In this document: in pieces, positions 44,442-53,729 of the stretch | Numbering within the stretch: position 1 is the first letter of the stretch | Layout of the letters: the number at the start of each line of letters is the position of its first letter | Assembly: GCA_965230415.1 (NCBI GenBank) | Contig: CBDDKZ010000005.1 | Location: forward strand, 1,798,001-1,862,000 | Reading direction: 5' to 3' | Origin: CBDDKZ01 sp965230415 | GTDB taxonomy: Bacteria > Bacteroidota > Bacteroidia > Cytophagales > JAAEPT01 | DNA: 64,000 nucleotides | Position numbers and translations under genes: made by a program | Notes under the pieces: generated by a model | Told to the model about the DNA's origin: nothing | Database searches by the model: none | Seen by the model: the letters and a program-made list of their open reading frames with translations, nothing else

Positions 44442-44787
44442 AATATATGGGTTAATGTAAAAGTTGTATTTAGTCAGAAGCTTTAGGTCGTTTGGTAGCA
44501 AAGTTCTGTCCAAGTATAGGATGTAAAGATGCTAAAAATAGTTAAGATCAGAATGTAAGCGCCGCGACACTTTAGAGCTTGGCAACAAACGTTTCAAATG
44601 GGTAATTAACGCCTAGGAATAATAGGAAAATAGTTAGCACAGATTGTAGTAAAGTCCTTATTAGAGTGGTTCAATTAATGGCAGGTTATGGTACAGAGAT
44701 ACCTTTGGACGAGTGAGAAGGTGATTCATAATTAAAATAGTAAGCAAATGGATCCCGTAACCTTTAGTGTGAGCTAAAATAACTAAT
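44442..44787. other. Gene-free stretch between divergent genes
   Basis: No ORF of note apart from shadow frames. It must carry the promoter of the LRR gene (minus strand); its right edge meets the palindrome and promoter of the HmuY-like gene. Confidence 0.4.
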
Positions 44788-44805
44788 GTACCCAAAATTG
44801 GGTAC
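44788..44805. promoter_or_regulatory. 18-bp operator-like palindrome
   Basis: GTACCCAAAATTGGGTAC: perfect 8-bp arms with a central AA. It lies 90 bp before the HmuY-like ORF start and 45 bp before a good promoter, so an operator role is likely. Confidence 0.5.
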
Positions 44806-44826
44806 AAAAATACCTTCCTTGTGGTA

Positions 44827-44857
44827 TTGTTCATTGATACGATTGCCTGTATATTTG
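44827..44857 (+). promoter_or_regulatory. Bacteroidota-type promoter of the HmuY-like gene
   Basis: TTG (44827-44829) and TATATTTG (44850-44857) match the -33 and -7 elements with about 20 bp between them. The ATG is at 44896. Confidence 0.55.
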
Positions 44858-44895
44858 TAATATTATTTATAATGAGTCTAAATAAAAATAAAGAT

Positions 44896-45799
44896 ATGAA
44901 AAAATTGCCACTATTAATGTTGTCCATTATAAGCGCTGGCGTTTTCTCCTATGCACATGAGACAGTAAGTATGGGCGCAGACTATGTAAACCAAGTGTTC
45001 TACAGCCTGGAAGATGGCATTGTGAGCACTACACCAAGTGCTAACTGGGACTTAGCATTTAGTGCTTCTTCCTTTGGGTCTAGTATTCGTATTAATGATG
45101 CTTATGGAGCCAGATTGTATTTATATGATGGACCCGTATCAGATTATGAAGCGTTAGATGCCACGGGTCTCGACTGGACACCCTTATACAACGCTCCTTC
45201 TTCCTGGTTTGTAGGTGCCTTTAATTTTCACCAAACAAGCAATTTCGACTTAGGATGGGGAATGTATAATATTGATACACATATAGTTGAAGATTACTTT
45301 GTTTATGTGTTTAAAACTGTAGACGGTGTATATAAGAAAATTTTTATCGAGCAAATTAAAAGTGGTGTTTATCACTTAATACACGATAACCTCGATAACA
45401 GCGCCCGTGATACCTCAAAAATTGCCAGGGCAGATTTTGATGGTAAAAACTTTGGCTACTTCTCTTTTACAACAAACGATGTAGTTGATCGCGAACCGCT
45501 CTCAGAAGATAGGGATCTTACCCCTTTATAAAGTACTACAAATACCTGGAAGACTGGGATCTATTCTACAATGTTACCGGTGTGCTTACCAATGTAGGTG
45601 TTTGTGCTTCTGAAGAGACAGGTGCACCTGTCGATGAATTGACTCATGATCAGGCTTTGGTGTCTTGGCTACCGGTGATTTTGAGTTTACAAAAGAAAGC
45701 GTAGATATTTCCGAATTCCAGGTTGGTAGCTACCTGGTAGAAGTTGCCAACAGCACTGGAGAAAGAGTCTATTCAAGTATGATTTCTAAATCCAATTAA
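44896..45799 (+). pseudogene. HmuY-like T9SS protein gene with two frameshifts
   Basis: Starting at ATG 44896 with signal peptide KLPLLMLSIISAGVFSYA, the frame reads an HmuY-like beta domain (ANWDLAFSASSFGSSIRIND, YKKIFIEQIKSGVYHLI) until a TAA at 45531. Sequence continues in the next frame (YYKYLEDWDLFYNVTGVLTN, near 45535-45700) until TAG, then in a third frame (GDFEFTKESVDISEFQVGSY, MISKSN) to a stop at 45799. The last part is a T9SS sorting domain. Each jump is explained by one missing base in a short homopolymer (C or T run near 45523; G run near 45660). HmuY-like proteins bind haem or related ligands. Confidence 0.75.
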
Positions 45800-45884
45800 T
45801 AATTAATTCGATAGTTTGAGTTTGAATATTTTAAAAAAGTAGGTAGTTAAAACTAACAAATCTGCTGATCAACTTGAATAGATC

Positions 45885-45947
45885 GCGGGTTCTCAACATA
45901 AAGTGCTTTGCTCGTTTGTTCCTTTATGTAAGAACCCGCTTCTTTTT
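45885..45947 (+). terminator. Long two-part hairpin terminator
   Basis: GCGGGTTCT/AGAACCCGC and ACATAAAG/CTTTATGT form a 17-bp stem with small bulges and an 18-nt loop; TTCTTTTT follows. It lies 86 bp downstream of the HmuY-like reading frame and before the VCBS gene. Confidence 0.7.
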
Positions 45948-46076
45948 CATGAAGTATTAACCTTAAATCAACTTTTAGTTTAAATTAACTGTGTAAATCG
46001 AACTTTTCCTCGCCTGTCCTTCTGCAATTATTAATCCCGGGCGAAATAATGGTCATTATCAAAAATTGGGTATCTC

Positions 46077-47681
46077 ATGCGGACTTTGAACATTCATTTA
46101 GTCAAATGCTTATGTTGCCATTTGCAGATCGCAAGATGCTTAATGGTATTGGTGAGCATACATTTCATTTTTGCTTGTGAATCTAAAGTCACATCTACAA
46201 AACAGGAACAGGACGTAAAAATAGCCGCAGAAAGTGCTTCCGCAGAAGAGTTGGCTAAACAATATTGTCAATCTTGCCATCAGTTTCCGGAACCCTCATT
46301 ACTGGATAAGAACAGCTGGAATAATGTTGTCCTTCCACGTATGGGCTACTTTATGGGAATATATGAAAGCACCAGATTGAGAGACAGTCTAATCGAACAA
46401 AACAAAGGGGGAGAATTGGTGAAAATGGCCAATACATTCCCGGAAAGACCTTTGATAGACCAAAAAAAGTGGGGTTTGATCAAATCATACTACTTAAGCC
46501 ATGCCCCTGATGAACTAAAAACGCCAAAACCCGCTGACGTGCAAATTGGGCTAAAACATTTTAAAATTAGAAAGCCTTCGTTTAAAATTACTCCGCCGAG
46601 CACAACACTTGTGAAATTCTCCGACAAAGGAAGAAGTATTTATATCGGAGATGCACATAGTAAGTCACTGCTGGAATTTGATGCGGGTCTTAACCTTATA
46701 AAAAGAGGAATGGTGAACGAGGGGGCCGTGTGTTTAAAGGAATTTGAAGATGAGATTTGGTTGACCACAATGGGTTCGTTTTCACCAAGCGATAATCCAA
46801 GTGGCTTTGTACTCAATATTCCGCGTAAGGGTGCCAAGAGCGCGCGCATTTTAATGGATATGCTCAGGCGTCCGGTGCATAGTGCTTACGGAGACCTGAA
46901 CAACGATGGCCGCATAGATGCGGTTATCAGTGAATTTGGTAAGTGGACAGGCAGACTCAATTTATATACCGGTAATGCTGATGGAACATTTAAACAGCGG
47001 ACACTATTGAATCGAACAGGGGCGATAAGGTCCTACTTAAAAGACTTCAACGGTGATGGCCTGTTAGATATAATTGCCTTGTTTGGGCAGGGCAACGAAG
47101 GTATCAATATATTTTATAATCAAGGTGAGTCAGGCTTTAAAATGGAGGAGGTTTTACAATTCAGCCCCTCTAATGGTTCGGCGGCATTCCATTTAGTTGA
47201 TTATAATAACGATGGTCATGAAGACATCCTGTATATAGCAGGAGATAATGCCGATTTTAAACCTGTGATGAAGCCTTATCATGGCATATACCTTTTTGAA
47301 AACGATGGGAAGAACAATTTTTCTGAAGTACTGTTTTATCATTTAAATGGTGCTTACGATGCTGTTATGAAAGATTTTGATATGGACGGAGACCTGGATA
47401 TAGCCGCTATATCCTTTTTTCCCGATTTTGGAAATGGGCCGGTTAATACCTTTTTGTTTCTGGAAAACAGCGGTGACTTCGAGTTTAAAACTTCGAGTTT
47501 TGAACATAGTAACAGGGGTCGTTGGATTGTCATGGACCATGGTGATATGGATGATGATGGGGATATAGACCTCATTTTGGGTGCCTTAGCCTTTGAAGTG
47601 GTACCTAAAAACGACTCACTGGAAAATCACTGGATTAAGGAAGGTCTCCCCTTTGTGGTTCTGGAGAATACAATAAAATGA
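46077..47681 (+). CDS. VCBS/FG-GAP repeat lipoprotein with CxxCH motif
   Basis: 534 residues. The lipobox is FAC (C34). A single haem-type motif QYCQSCHQ (C64, C67, H68) follows, then YCQSC-linked Pro/Trp-rich text, then beta-propeller-like repeats with calcium-binding loops DLNNDGRID, DFNGDGLLD, DYNNDGHED, DFDMDGDLD and DMDDDGDID. Such repeats form seven-bladed propellers (integrin-type FG-GAP/VCBS). A small c-type cytochrome-like domain fused to a propeller lipoprotein could mediate electron transfer, but haem attachment is inferred from the motif only. The N-terminus is unusually long, and a later Met start cannot be excluded. Confidence 0.85.
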   Translation: MRTLNIHLVKCLCCHLQIARCLMVLVSIHFIFACESKVTSTKQEQDVKIAAESASAEELAKQYCQSCHQFPEPSLLDKNSWNNVVLPRMGYFMGIYESTRLRDSLIEQNKGGELVKMANTFPERPLIDQKKWGLIKSYYLSHAPDELKTPKPADVQIGLKHFKIRKPSFKITPPSTTLVKFSDKGRSIYIGDAHSKSLLEFDAGLNLIKRGMVNEGAVCLKEFEDEIWLTTMGSFSPSDNPSGFVLNIPRKGAKSARILMDMLRRPVHSAYGDLNNDGRIDAVISEFGKWTGRLNLYTGNADGTFKQRTLLNRTGAIRSYLKDFNGDGLLDIIALFGQGNEGINIFYNQGESGFKMEEVLQFSPSNGSAAFHLVDYNNDGHEDILYIAGDNADFKPVMKPYHGIYLFENDGKNNFSEVLFYHLNGAYDAVMKDFDMDGDLDIAAISFFPDFGNGPVNTFLFLENSGDFEFKTSSFEHSNRGRWIVMDHGDMDDDGDIDLILGALAFEVVPKNDSLENHWIKEGLPFVVLENTIK

Positions 47682-47853
47682 GCACTTGGTTCAGTACCCT
47701 TCTGGACGGGGTATACATCTCCTCGACCTTCGTGCACATAACTATTTTGCTCGTTTTCGAAGCGTATTAGCGCTAATTTCCTATTTCGAAAGTGGTCTCT
47801 GGCTTATGATTATTAAATACGTCAGTAATTACGCTGAAGTACATAAGTGGTGA

Positions 47854-47891
47854 ACACCTTCCATGAAGCCAGAGCTCCGTGGAAGATGTTA
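47854..47891. repeat. Inverted repeat in the convergent gap
   Basis: AACA(C)CTTCCA / TGGAAG(A)TGTT arms of 11 bp with one mismatched pair and a 16-nt loop. It lies between the convergent genes ending at 47681 and 47899. No T-run, so its role as terminator is doubtful. Confidence 0.45.
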
Positions 47892-47898
47892 AATTCAA

Positions 47899-50568
47899 TT
47901 AGTAGACAATAATTTTGTGACTAAGTGGGTGCGATCCGTTGATTAATTTCAAGGTATAAATTCCACTTTCGAGAGCAGCATTGTCAATATGAGTGTTAAT
48001 CTCACCTGATTGAGGATTAAGCTCCTTTTCGTAGACAACTGTCCCTCTACTGTTGGTGAGTTGTAACTGAACAGGGTGATCAATCTTTGCGTTCACGTAA
48101 AAGTTGCCTTGTGATGGATTGGGGTATACCTGAAAAGCCATATCAGTAAATTCATCCTCGTTTATGCCTACAATCTGGCAATCTAAAGGGCTCGTTGAAC
48201 TGCTGATTCCAGTATTACCTTCCGTACAACGGCCACAGGCATCGACAATAGCTGATCCTTTCAGTGTACCTTCACAGTCGTATGTATCAAAACATTGTTC
48301 ATTCCCGTTTCCTACCAGTACAAAATCGATGTCGAGAGATCCGTTAAATGGAGTATCAAATCCCAAAACAGGTTGACTGGCATAACCCTGATTTGGCCTA
48401 AAAGTAATGGCATCAATTTTAGTAGCGTCTACGACACTACCCGGGTTTCGCCAATCATCAAATAATTTGTTGGCGAAATTCAATTCAAACGTTTGCCAGT
48501 TGGTGTTTACAGGTAAATCAAACGAAAGCGGCTCATATACACCAAGGTTTCCGGATAATTCACCGTTTAATGCTTCATTACCAAACTCATCTCTAAGACT
48601 CACGCGCAAAGACATAGCTGATGAAGCTTTTACTCTTAAGAATACGCGCTCGGATCCATTGGAAACGTCTATTGTTTTTTTGCTGTTGCCGTCGTTGACA
48701 TTTAACTGAAAGTAATCTTCGTATTCATCAGGTTGACCCTGAGCGTGAATGGTGACAACGCCGTCATGCAATTCTTTTGTATAAATTCCTGACGATGAAG
48801 GTATAAATTCAAAGAAATCTAAATCACGTGCACTGCTAAAATCAGTGTTAAATTTGGCAAGACAGTTATTTTCAGGCTGTACCTGGAACTTTTGGAAGTA
48901 AGTGTCCGTACCCAATGACCCGTGCACTCTGAGTTTAACAATTTTTTCTCCATAGGAAGAATAGCTCACAGTGTGAGCCCCTTTTCCGTTGGCAGTGGCA
49001 GGACTGGCACCCACACCAAAATCCCACTCATAAGAAGAAATAGTGCCTGTGCTTGCATCGGCAAATTGAACTTCTTGGTTGATGTTTACACGATTCTGTG
49101 ATGCTGTGAAGTAGGCATCAAGGGCATTCGGGTTTCTTTCAATATCAACGGGAATACTTCCCTGGATAACTTCATTACCACTTTGGTCATAAATGGTGGC
49201 AATAAAATGATACTGTCCGGCATCAATATCGACATTAGCTCTTGGTATTGTAATTTCAAAAAAGGTGGCAGGATCTGACTCGAAAGTAGTTTCAGCTAGT
49301 TGATGATCCCAATTGTCTACCAGTTTCAATTTAATAGAATACTCCTTTTCTGGTTTAGTTGAAAAAAAGCGAGCCTGGAAACCGTCGTTTTGATTGTAGA
49401 CCATATCAAGGGCTCCTTCCTTAGTTACTTCCACAACCTTGTCCAGCCCGACCGTTGGTAAGTAATGAGTCGTCCAGGTTTTAAATTCTCTTGGTCTGAG
49501 TATTGCATCAATGAAGAACTCGCTCGATGTACCAGACCACATTTCAATGAACGGACGCTCCAGGTCCTCAAATTTGAGGAGGTCTGCATCGCGACTTTGC
49601 TCATAGCCAAAGGTGTAAATTTTTAATCCCACAGTTTGCGTTTGGTTCTCACCTACTTTGAATATACCTTCTTCATTTTCATGATTTATTAATCCATAAT
49701 AATCTTCTTCCAGTTTCGGATTGGCATAAACAATTCCCCACCCATCCCAGTTTTTGTAGTAGGCCAGGTTATTCCATTCAAAAATGTGTTCGTTGCTGTT
49801 TACAACATTTTCAGCCGTTCCCATCCAGGCCCACCAGTCATCCTTTAATCGAACGTGCTTTTGGGATAATATCATTTCTGCCTGGTCCGTACACACAGTA
49901 TTTCCAGGAGTAGAACCCGGGGCAAGCGTTCCGTCGGTCCAATATTCGTATCTGACGTCTCTGTCTTGGTTGTTAATGAGTTCTACAGTTATTTCAATAT
50001 CGGAACACCCACGGTTTACCGAAACGATGAAATTACAGCTTATATCGGTTACGCCCTTCCAAAAATTTGGTGGGTGAGGTGCATTAATATTGTCTCGAAA
50101 ACTCATTTGAACGGTAATTCTGTCTGAGGTATTTTCCAATACACGCTCTTGCCATGGTAAAAACCAGGTCTTTCCGTGTTCTGGCTCCGGAAAAGTGGGA
50201 AAAATACCTCCATAAACCATTAACCAATCGTAATAAAAGAATTTTGATCCGATATCGTAAGGAACACCTATCGGATTTTGATACAGTTCTTCGTGTCCTG
50301 TAGGTTTGTAAACATAAGAGATAATTCTTCCACCAAATTCAGGAAGCAAAACTATTCTAATGTATTCGTTTTCAATAACTTTACCATGAAATACGGTTTC
50401 CGTTATATCGTTTGGGTCTGTACTCCAGGAGGCTAAAGTGCCATTTTGATTGAGTTGATAAGCATAATGACGCCACGCCCAACTCGTATCACGCATTACG
50501 ACCTGAGCGAAGCTTACTTGACAAAACAATATTATAATGAGTACAGTGGAAAGGAAGTACTTTGACAT
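47899..50568 (-). CDS. DUF5107 / PKD-domain T9SS-secreted protein
   Basis: 889 residues from ATG 50568, chosen for its signal peptide (FCQVSFAQ); the ORF extends 28 codons upstream to an unlikely start. An N-terminal DUF5107 domain (about 35-330, galactose-mutarotase-like fold; EYIRIVLLPEFGGRIISYVY) is followed by a beta domain, a PKD domain (about 490-560, VQFADASTGTISSYEWDFG), a CBM-like beta domain, a Cys-rich linker (CEGTLKGSAIVDACGRC) and a T9SS sorting domain (from VYPNPSQGNF). Surface-exposed glycan-acting protein is the best guess. Confidence 0.88.
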   Translation of the reverse strand: MSKYFLSTVLIIILFCQVSFAQVVMRDTSWAWRHYAYQLNQNGTLASWSTDPNDITETVFHGKVIENEYIRIVLLPEFGGRIISYVYKPTGHEELYQNPIGVPYDIGSKFFYYDWLMVYGGIFPTFPEPEHGKTWFLPWQERVLENTSDRITVQMSFRDNINAPHPPNFWKGVTDISCNFIVSVNRGCSDIEITVELINNQDRDVRYEYWTDGTLAPGSTPGNTVCTDQAEMILSQKHVRLKDDWWAWMGTAENVVNSNEHIFEWNNLAYYKNWDGWGIVYANPKLEEDYYGLINHENEEGIFKVGENQTQTVGLKIYTFGYEQSRDADLLKFEDLERPFIEMWSGTSSEFFIDAILRPREFKTWTTHYLPTVGLDKVVEVTKEGALDMVYNQNDGFQARFFSTKPEKEYSIKLKLVDNWDHQLAETTFESDPATFFEITIPRANVDIDAGQYHFIATIYDQSGNEVIQGSIPVDIERNPNALDAYFTASQNRVNINQEVQFADASTGTISSYEWDFGVGASPATANGKGAHTVSYSSYGEKIVKLRVHGSLGTDTYFQKFQVQPENNCLAKFNTDFSSARDLDFFEFIPSSSGIYTKELHDGVVTIHAQGQPDEYEDYFQLNVNDGNSKKTIDVSNGSERVFLRVKASSAMSLRVSLRDEFGNEALNGELSGNLGVYEPLSFDLPVNTNWQTFELNFANKLFDDWRNPGSVVDATKIDAITFRPNQGYASQPVLGFDTPFNGSLDIDFVLVGNGNEQCFDTYDCEGTLKGSAIVDACGRCTEGNTGISSSTSPLDCQIVGINEDEFTDMAFQVYPNPSQGNFYVNAKIDHPVQLQLTNSRGTVVYEKELNPQSGEINTHIDNAALESGIYTLKLINGSHPLSHKIIVY

Positions 50569-51159
50569 TGAGATAATAATTTTAGTTAAATAATTTTTGC
50601 GGTAGGGTGCTAAGAATTTTTTCCGGTACGGGGAACGAACATAAACATACAAGTTTCATTCTACCTATCAAATCTTCCAAATGAATATCAAAACTGTTTG
50701 TCAATCAGCTGTCAAATTGATAATAGTTTTTCCAGTATATGCTTGCTTTTTTGCATAAAAATCTTTGATTGTAAATACTATATCCACTTTGTTATGTTCC
50801 ATAATGTTCCCGTTTTGTTGGGTATTGATCTCTTAAAGAGATTTCGAAAATATATTACTCTTGCTATTTTGGATTTGTATTACTCTTACTTTTAAAACCA
50901 GATCGAATTTTCGACAAGTAAAAAAACATTGACCATAGCTCGCTTTAACAAATAATTGGGATTAGATAGGAACGCGGAGATCTGAAGCAGATGCTCATGC
51001 CACTACCTTGGGATCAATACGAACTGTCGATATTGGAAAGAAATTTTTGGCTAGTCTGGTTAAGGATAATTGCACATTTTATACTCGCCCGAATAGACGT
51101 TACACTGAGCTAATTTTGCAGAGAAAACGCTTAATTCTATGTTTTTGGGTAGGTATTAG

Positions 51160-51318
51160 CTATTTCTCCCGATAATTGGTTTTCATTAAACGAGCCATAT
51201 CCAGCGAGACTTCTTTTACCTTTTTGCGCGGGCTGGAAGGTATTGTTAATAAGTTATTTGAAATTATCGAGGTGTTAATACCTTTGATCCTTATGTGATC
51301 TTCTTTTGGCTTTTTCAT
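51160..51318 (-). CDS. Possible small basic protein (52 aa)
   Basis: An ATG-started frame of 52 codons that is lysine-rich (MKKPKEDHIRIKGIN, SPRKKVKEVSLDMARLMK). No family recognised, no neighbour to support it. It may be a remnant or a chance ORF. Confidence 0.2.
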   Translation of the reverse strand: MKKPKEDHIRIKGINTSIISNNLLTIPSSPRKKVKEVSLDMARLMKTNYREK

Positions 51319-51410
51319 AACTCAACTCCATATATAACTCTCCTTAACTAAGTAAAGCTTCATTAATCTAAATTGAAGGCCTAAATAGGGATTAAGAAAA
51401 AAATTCGTGC

Positions 51411-51445
51411 AGCACTTAAACATTTTGAACGCATGTTTAAGTGCT
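51411..51445 (-). terminator. Perfect 12-bp hairpin, possible tRNA transcript terminator
   Basis: AGCACTTAAACA and TGTTTAAGTGCT are perfectly complementary with an 11-nt loop; on the minus strand a run of T residues follows a few bases later. It is about 485 bp beyond the tRNA, so it could end a long transcript or be an orphan. Confidence 0.45.
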
Positions 51446-51930
51446 AACTAATAAAATAGATCAAAAGCGCTAGCATACTTTTACCGGACGTATTAATTTT
51501 TTGCTTCCTTCATTCTTTTGGCTTGATTTTCTTTTGCCAATACACATCAAACCAACAGAGCTTGTTAGCGTTTTTCAAAATCAACGTTTTTTTTAGCACA
51601 GATAAGCACTCATTCTCACACAACACCTATTTTAATGTTTGTTTCTTTATGGCCGTTTTTTATACTGAATGTTAAGCACCTCCACTTCTACGTGAACCAG
51701 GTGCTCACCAAGCTTAAAAAACTATTATTTCCAATTTATTGTATGCGATTAATTTGAGGCCTAAGATTGAAACTGGTAATTATAATGGTCTGGGTTGAGA
51801 AATCTTATTTAGATAGGCTTCAATATCGAATAATGGATTGAATTTTAAGGGTCATGTGAGTTTGGCTAACGAGACAGTTTTTCGCAGAGTAGATTACTAA
51901 TGTTCACTACTCATGCTCCTAACTGTCTTG

Positions 51931-52004
51931 TGGAGAATACCGGATTCGAACCGGTGGCCTTTTGGCTGCCAGCCAAACGCTCTAGCCAACTGAGCTAATT
52001 CCCC
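51931..52004 (-). tRNA. tRNA-Ala(GGC)
   Basis: A complete cloverleaf on the minus strand. The acceptor starts GGGGAAT and pairs with ATTCTCC. The pair at position 3 is G-U (G3:U70), the identity element of alanine tRNA. The anticodon loop CTGGCAG gives anticodon GGC; the T-loop TTCGAAT sits between ACCGG and CCGGT. The discriminator is A and CCA is not encoded. Confidence 0.95.
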
Positions 52005-52126
52005 ATAATTCAAAAAAACGTCTGCAAATATATAATGCTTTAGGGAAGGCACCAAATTTAAATCATAATGAATTTGCACACCTATAAGGTAATTTTAAAA
52101 CTGACTAACTCCCTTATCAATTTACT

Positions 52127-53494
52127 TTAACAAGTAGTTAAAGGGGGATTATCTTCTATTTGAACCATATCTATGGTTATGCTGTAGTTTTTCATCTGAT
52201 TCTTTATTCTTTTGATGACCGAATTTCTTTGTTTGTCTTCATCGACATGAAGTTTTATTCTGTTATAGGGCACTCCTTTTGTTACCATATTCCATATGAT
52301 TACTGCCAGTTTTCTAGCCGTTGCACTAATGGCTGCGGCTCTGCCTTTTCTGAATGATATTTTGGCAAAAAAATCTTTGAGCGGTGTAGACTTCTTTTGA
52401 TTTCCTATCACATTAGCAGCATTGCGTAGAGCTATTTTTACTCGATTACTTCCTTTAGGAATACGACTGGAAAGTAATTTGCCTCCACTGACTTTGTTGT
52501 TAGGAGCCAGCCTAAGCCAGCTTGTAAACTGCTTGGCTGTTTCAAACTTACTGATCCCCTCTATCCCCAATTCACTCATCAATGTTAACAGGGTTGCCGT
52601 ACTAACACCTTCTATTTGAGAGAGGTCTACTCCTTCAAACATTTGATACGATAAGTTTTGAATATGTAGGTTTTTGGGATCGTTTTTATTGTGTTTACGC
52701 TTACCCTTTGGGGGAAGGTGTTGTTTTTTATTTTTATCATCAACTATGATGTAATCAAGTTGCTCTCCAATTTCAAGATCACATTGTTTAATCTTGTCTT
52801 GATAAAAATCGTAGGTATCCAACTCTTGCTTAAGGGTAAACAGATAATCTTTTCTTCCATTTCCTTTCAATGCTTTGGCTATTTCTTCTTCACTTTTCTT
52901 GCATCTTTTATCTCTGAATGAAGCTAGTTTTTTCCCATCTGTTTCTCCTTGACAAATAGCTCGGATAATTTTCATGCCTGTAGCACCACAAATGTCTCGA
53001 ACCACTACATCAAGACGCAAATTGAGTAGACGCAGGTACTTTTGCATTTTATTACTACTACGGGCAGCGGACTTAATTAACGTATCTCGATGGCGACAAT
53101 AGGTACGAAGAACTTCCGTTTTTTCTTCAGGTAAAAAGCTATGATTGAGAAGCCCCAGCATATGTAATTTCTGTATCCATTGACAGTCTTGTATGTCTGT
53201 TTTTCTACCTTTTATATGCTTGGTGAATTTACCATTACATAAACAGGTTTCAAATCCTGAGGCATCTAAGAGACTGTATAGATTCTGCCAATAACTACCT
53301 GTGCTTTCTAATGCCACCGTTCGTATCTGATGAGACTTAAGAAAGAAAACCAAATCCTCTAAGTCTTGATGATAAACTCCAAATTCTTTCACCTGATCAG
53401 CCCCTTGACCTACCGCTACCCAATGAGAACGACTCCCCACATCAATGCCTGCCGCATGAGGATGAACTACTTGCATCTCTACTGTATTACTCAT
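52127..53494 (-). CDS. IS110-family transposase (DEDD recombinase)
   Basis: 455 residues. The N-terminal DEDD domain is complete: D18 (GIDVGS), E63 (ALESTG), D100 and D103 (RKTDIQDC). The C-terminal transposase_20 domain has the LRLAPNNKVSGGKLLSSRIP stretch, with the catalytic Ser region (SGGK) and the following GSNRVKIALRNAA. IS110 recombinases exchange DNA guided by a bridge RNA encoded in the element's non-coding end. The coding frame is intact, so the element may be active. Confidence 0.95.
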   Translation of the reverse strand: MSNTVEMQVVHPHAAGIDVGSRSHWVAVGQGADQVKEFGVYHQDLEDLVFFLKSHQIRTVALESTGSYWQNLYSLLDASGFETCLCNGKFTKHIKGRKTDIQDCQWIQKLHMLGLLNHSFLPEEKTEVLRTYCRHRDTLIKSAARSSNKMQKYLRLLNLRLDVVVRDICGATGMKIIRAICQGETDGKKLASFRDKRCKKSEEEIAKALKGNGRKDYLFTLKQELDTYDFYQDKIKQCDLEIGEQLDYIIVDDKNKKQHLPPKGKRKHNKNDPKNLHIQNLSYQMFEGVDLSQIEGVSTATLLTLMSELGIEGISKFETAKQFTSWLRLAPNNKVSGGKLLSSRIPKGSNRVKIALRNAANVIGNQKKSTPLKDFFAKISFRKGRAAAISATARKLAVIIWNMVTKGVPYNRIKLHVDEDKQRNSVIKRIKNQMKNYSITIDMVQIEDNPPLTTC

Positions 53495-53729
53495 AACTAT
53501 TTACTTTTAATGAAGATATCCTTTAAGAAGATGTGCTTTTGGCTAAAATTAAACTGAACGGGGTTCATTTGATGATAATGACCACCACTGTACTTATCGC
53601 AAACATCTCAACCTGAAAACCTTTGGTGCTCTAAGCAACATTTGAAAATCGGCCTTACTTAAAGGTCTTCGCTAATTTAACATTATCTAAGTTAGCTAGA
53701 GTACTCAGTAACGACATTACATGACGAAA
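53495..53729 (-). ncRNA. Candidate bridge-RNA region of the IS110 element
   Basis: 235 bp of non-coding DNA upstream of the transposase start, the place where IS110-group elements encode a bridge RNA. I see small palindromes (GAGTACTC at 53698) and no ORF. I cannot fold it or name the target loops; the call rests on position and family knowledge only. In IS1111-group elements the RNA would instead lie downstream, where only about 40 bp remain before the repeat. Confidence 0.35.

Larger units (their letters stand above)
50653..51930. other. Gene-poor stretch between DUF5107 gene and tRNA
   Basis: 1278 bp without a convincing gene. It contains only a possible 52-aa minus ORF (51160-51318), a readable but start-less plus-strand stretch (about 50966-51173, DAHATTLGSIRTVDIGKKF), a perfect 12-bp inverted repeat (51411-51445), and a 7-bp inverted repeat near 51675 (AGCACCT/AGGTGCT). 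The composition and broken frames suggest degraded DNA. Confidence 0.4.

Noticed and set aside
50698..50895. 65-codon plus-strand ORF (MSISCQIDNSF)
   Set aside because: AT-rich, hydrophobic chance frame in a gene-poor area, without promoter, partner or family signature.
51897..52079. 60-codon minus-strand ORF with GELAQLARAF text
   Set aside because: It is the translation of the tRNA-Ala gene, a well-known artefact.
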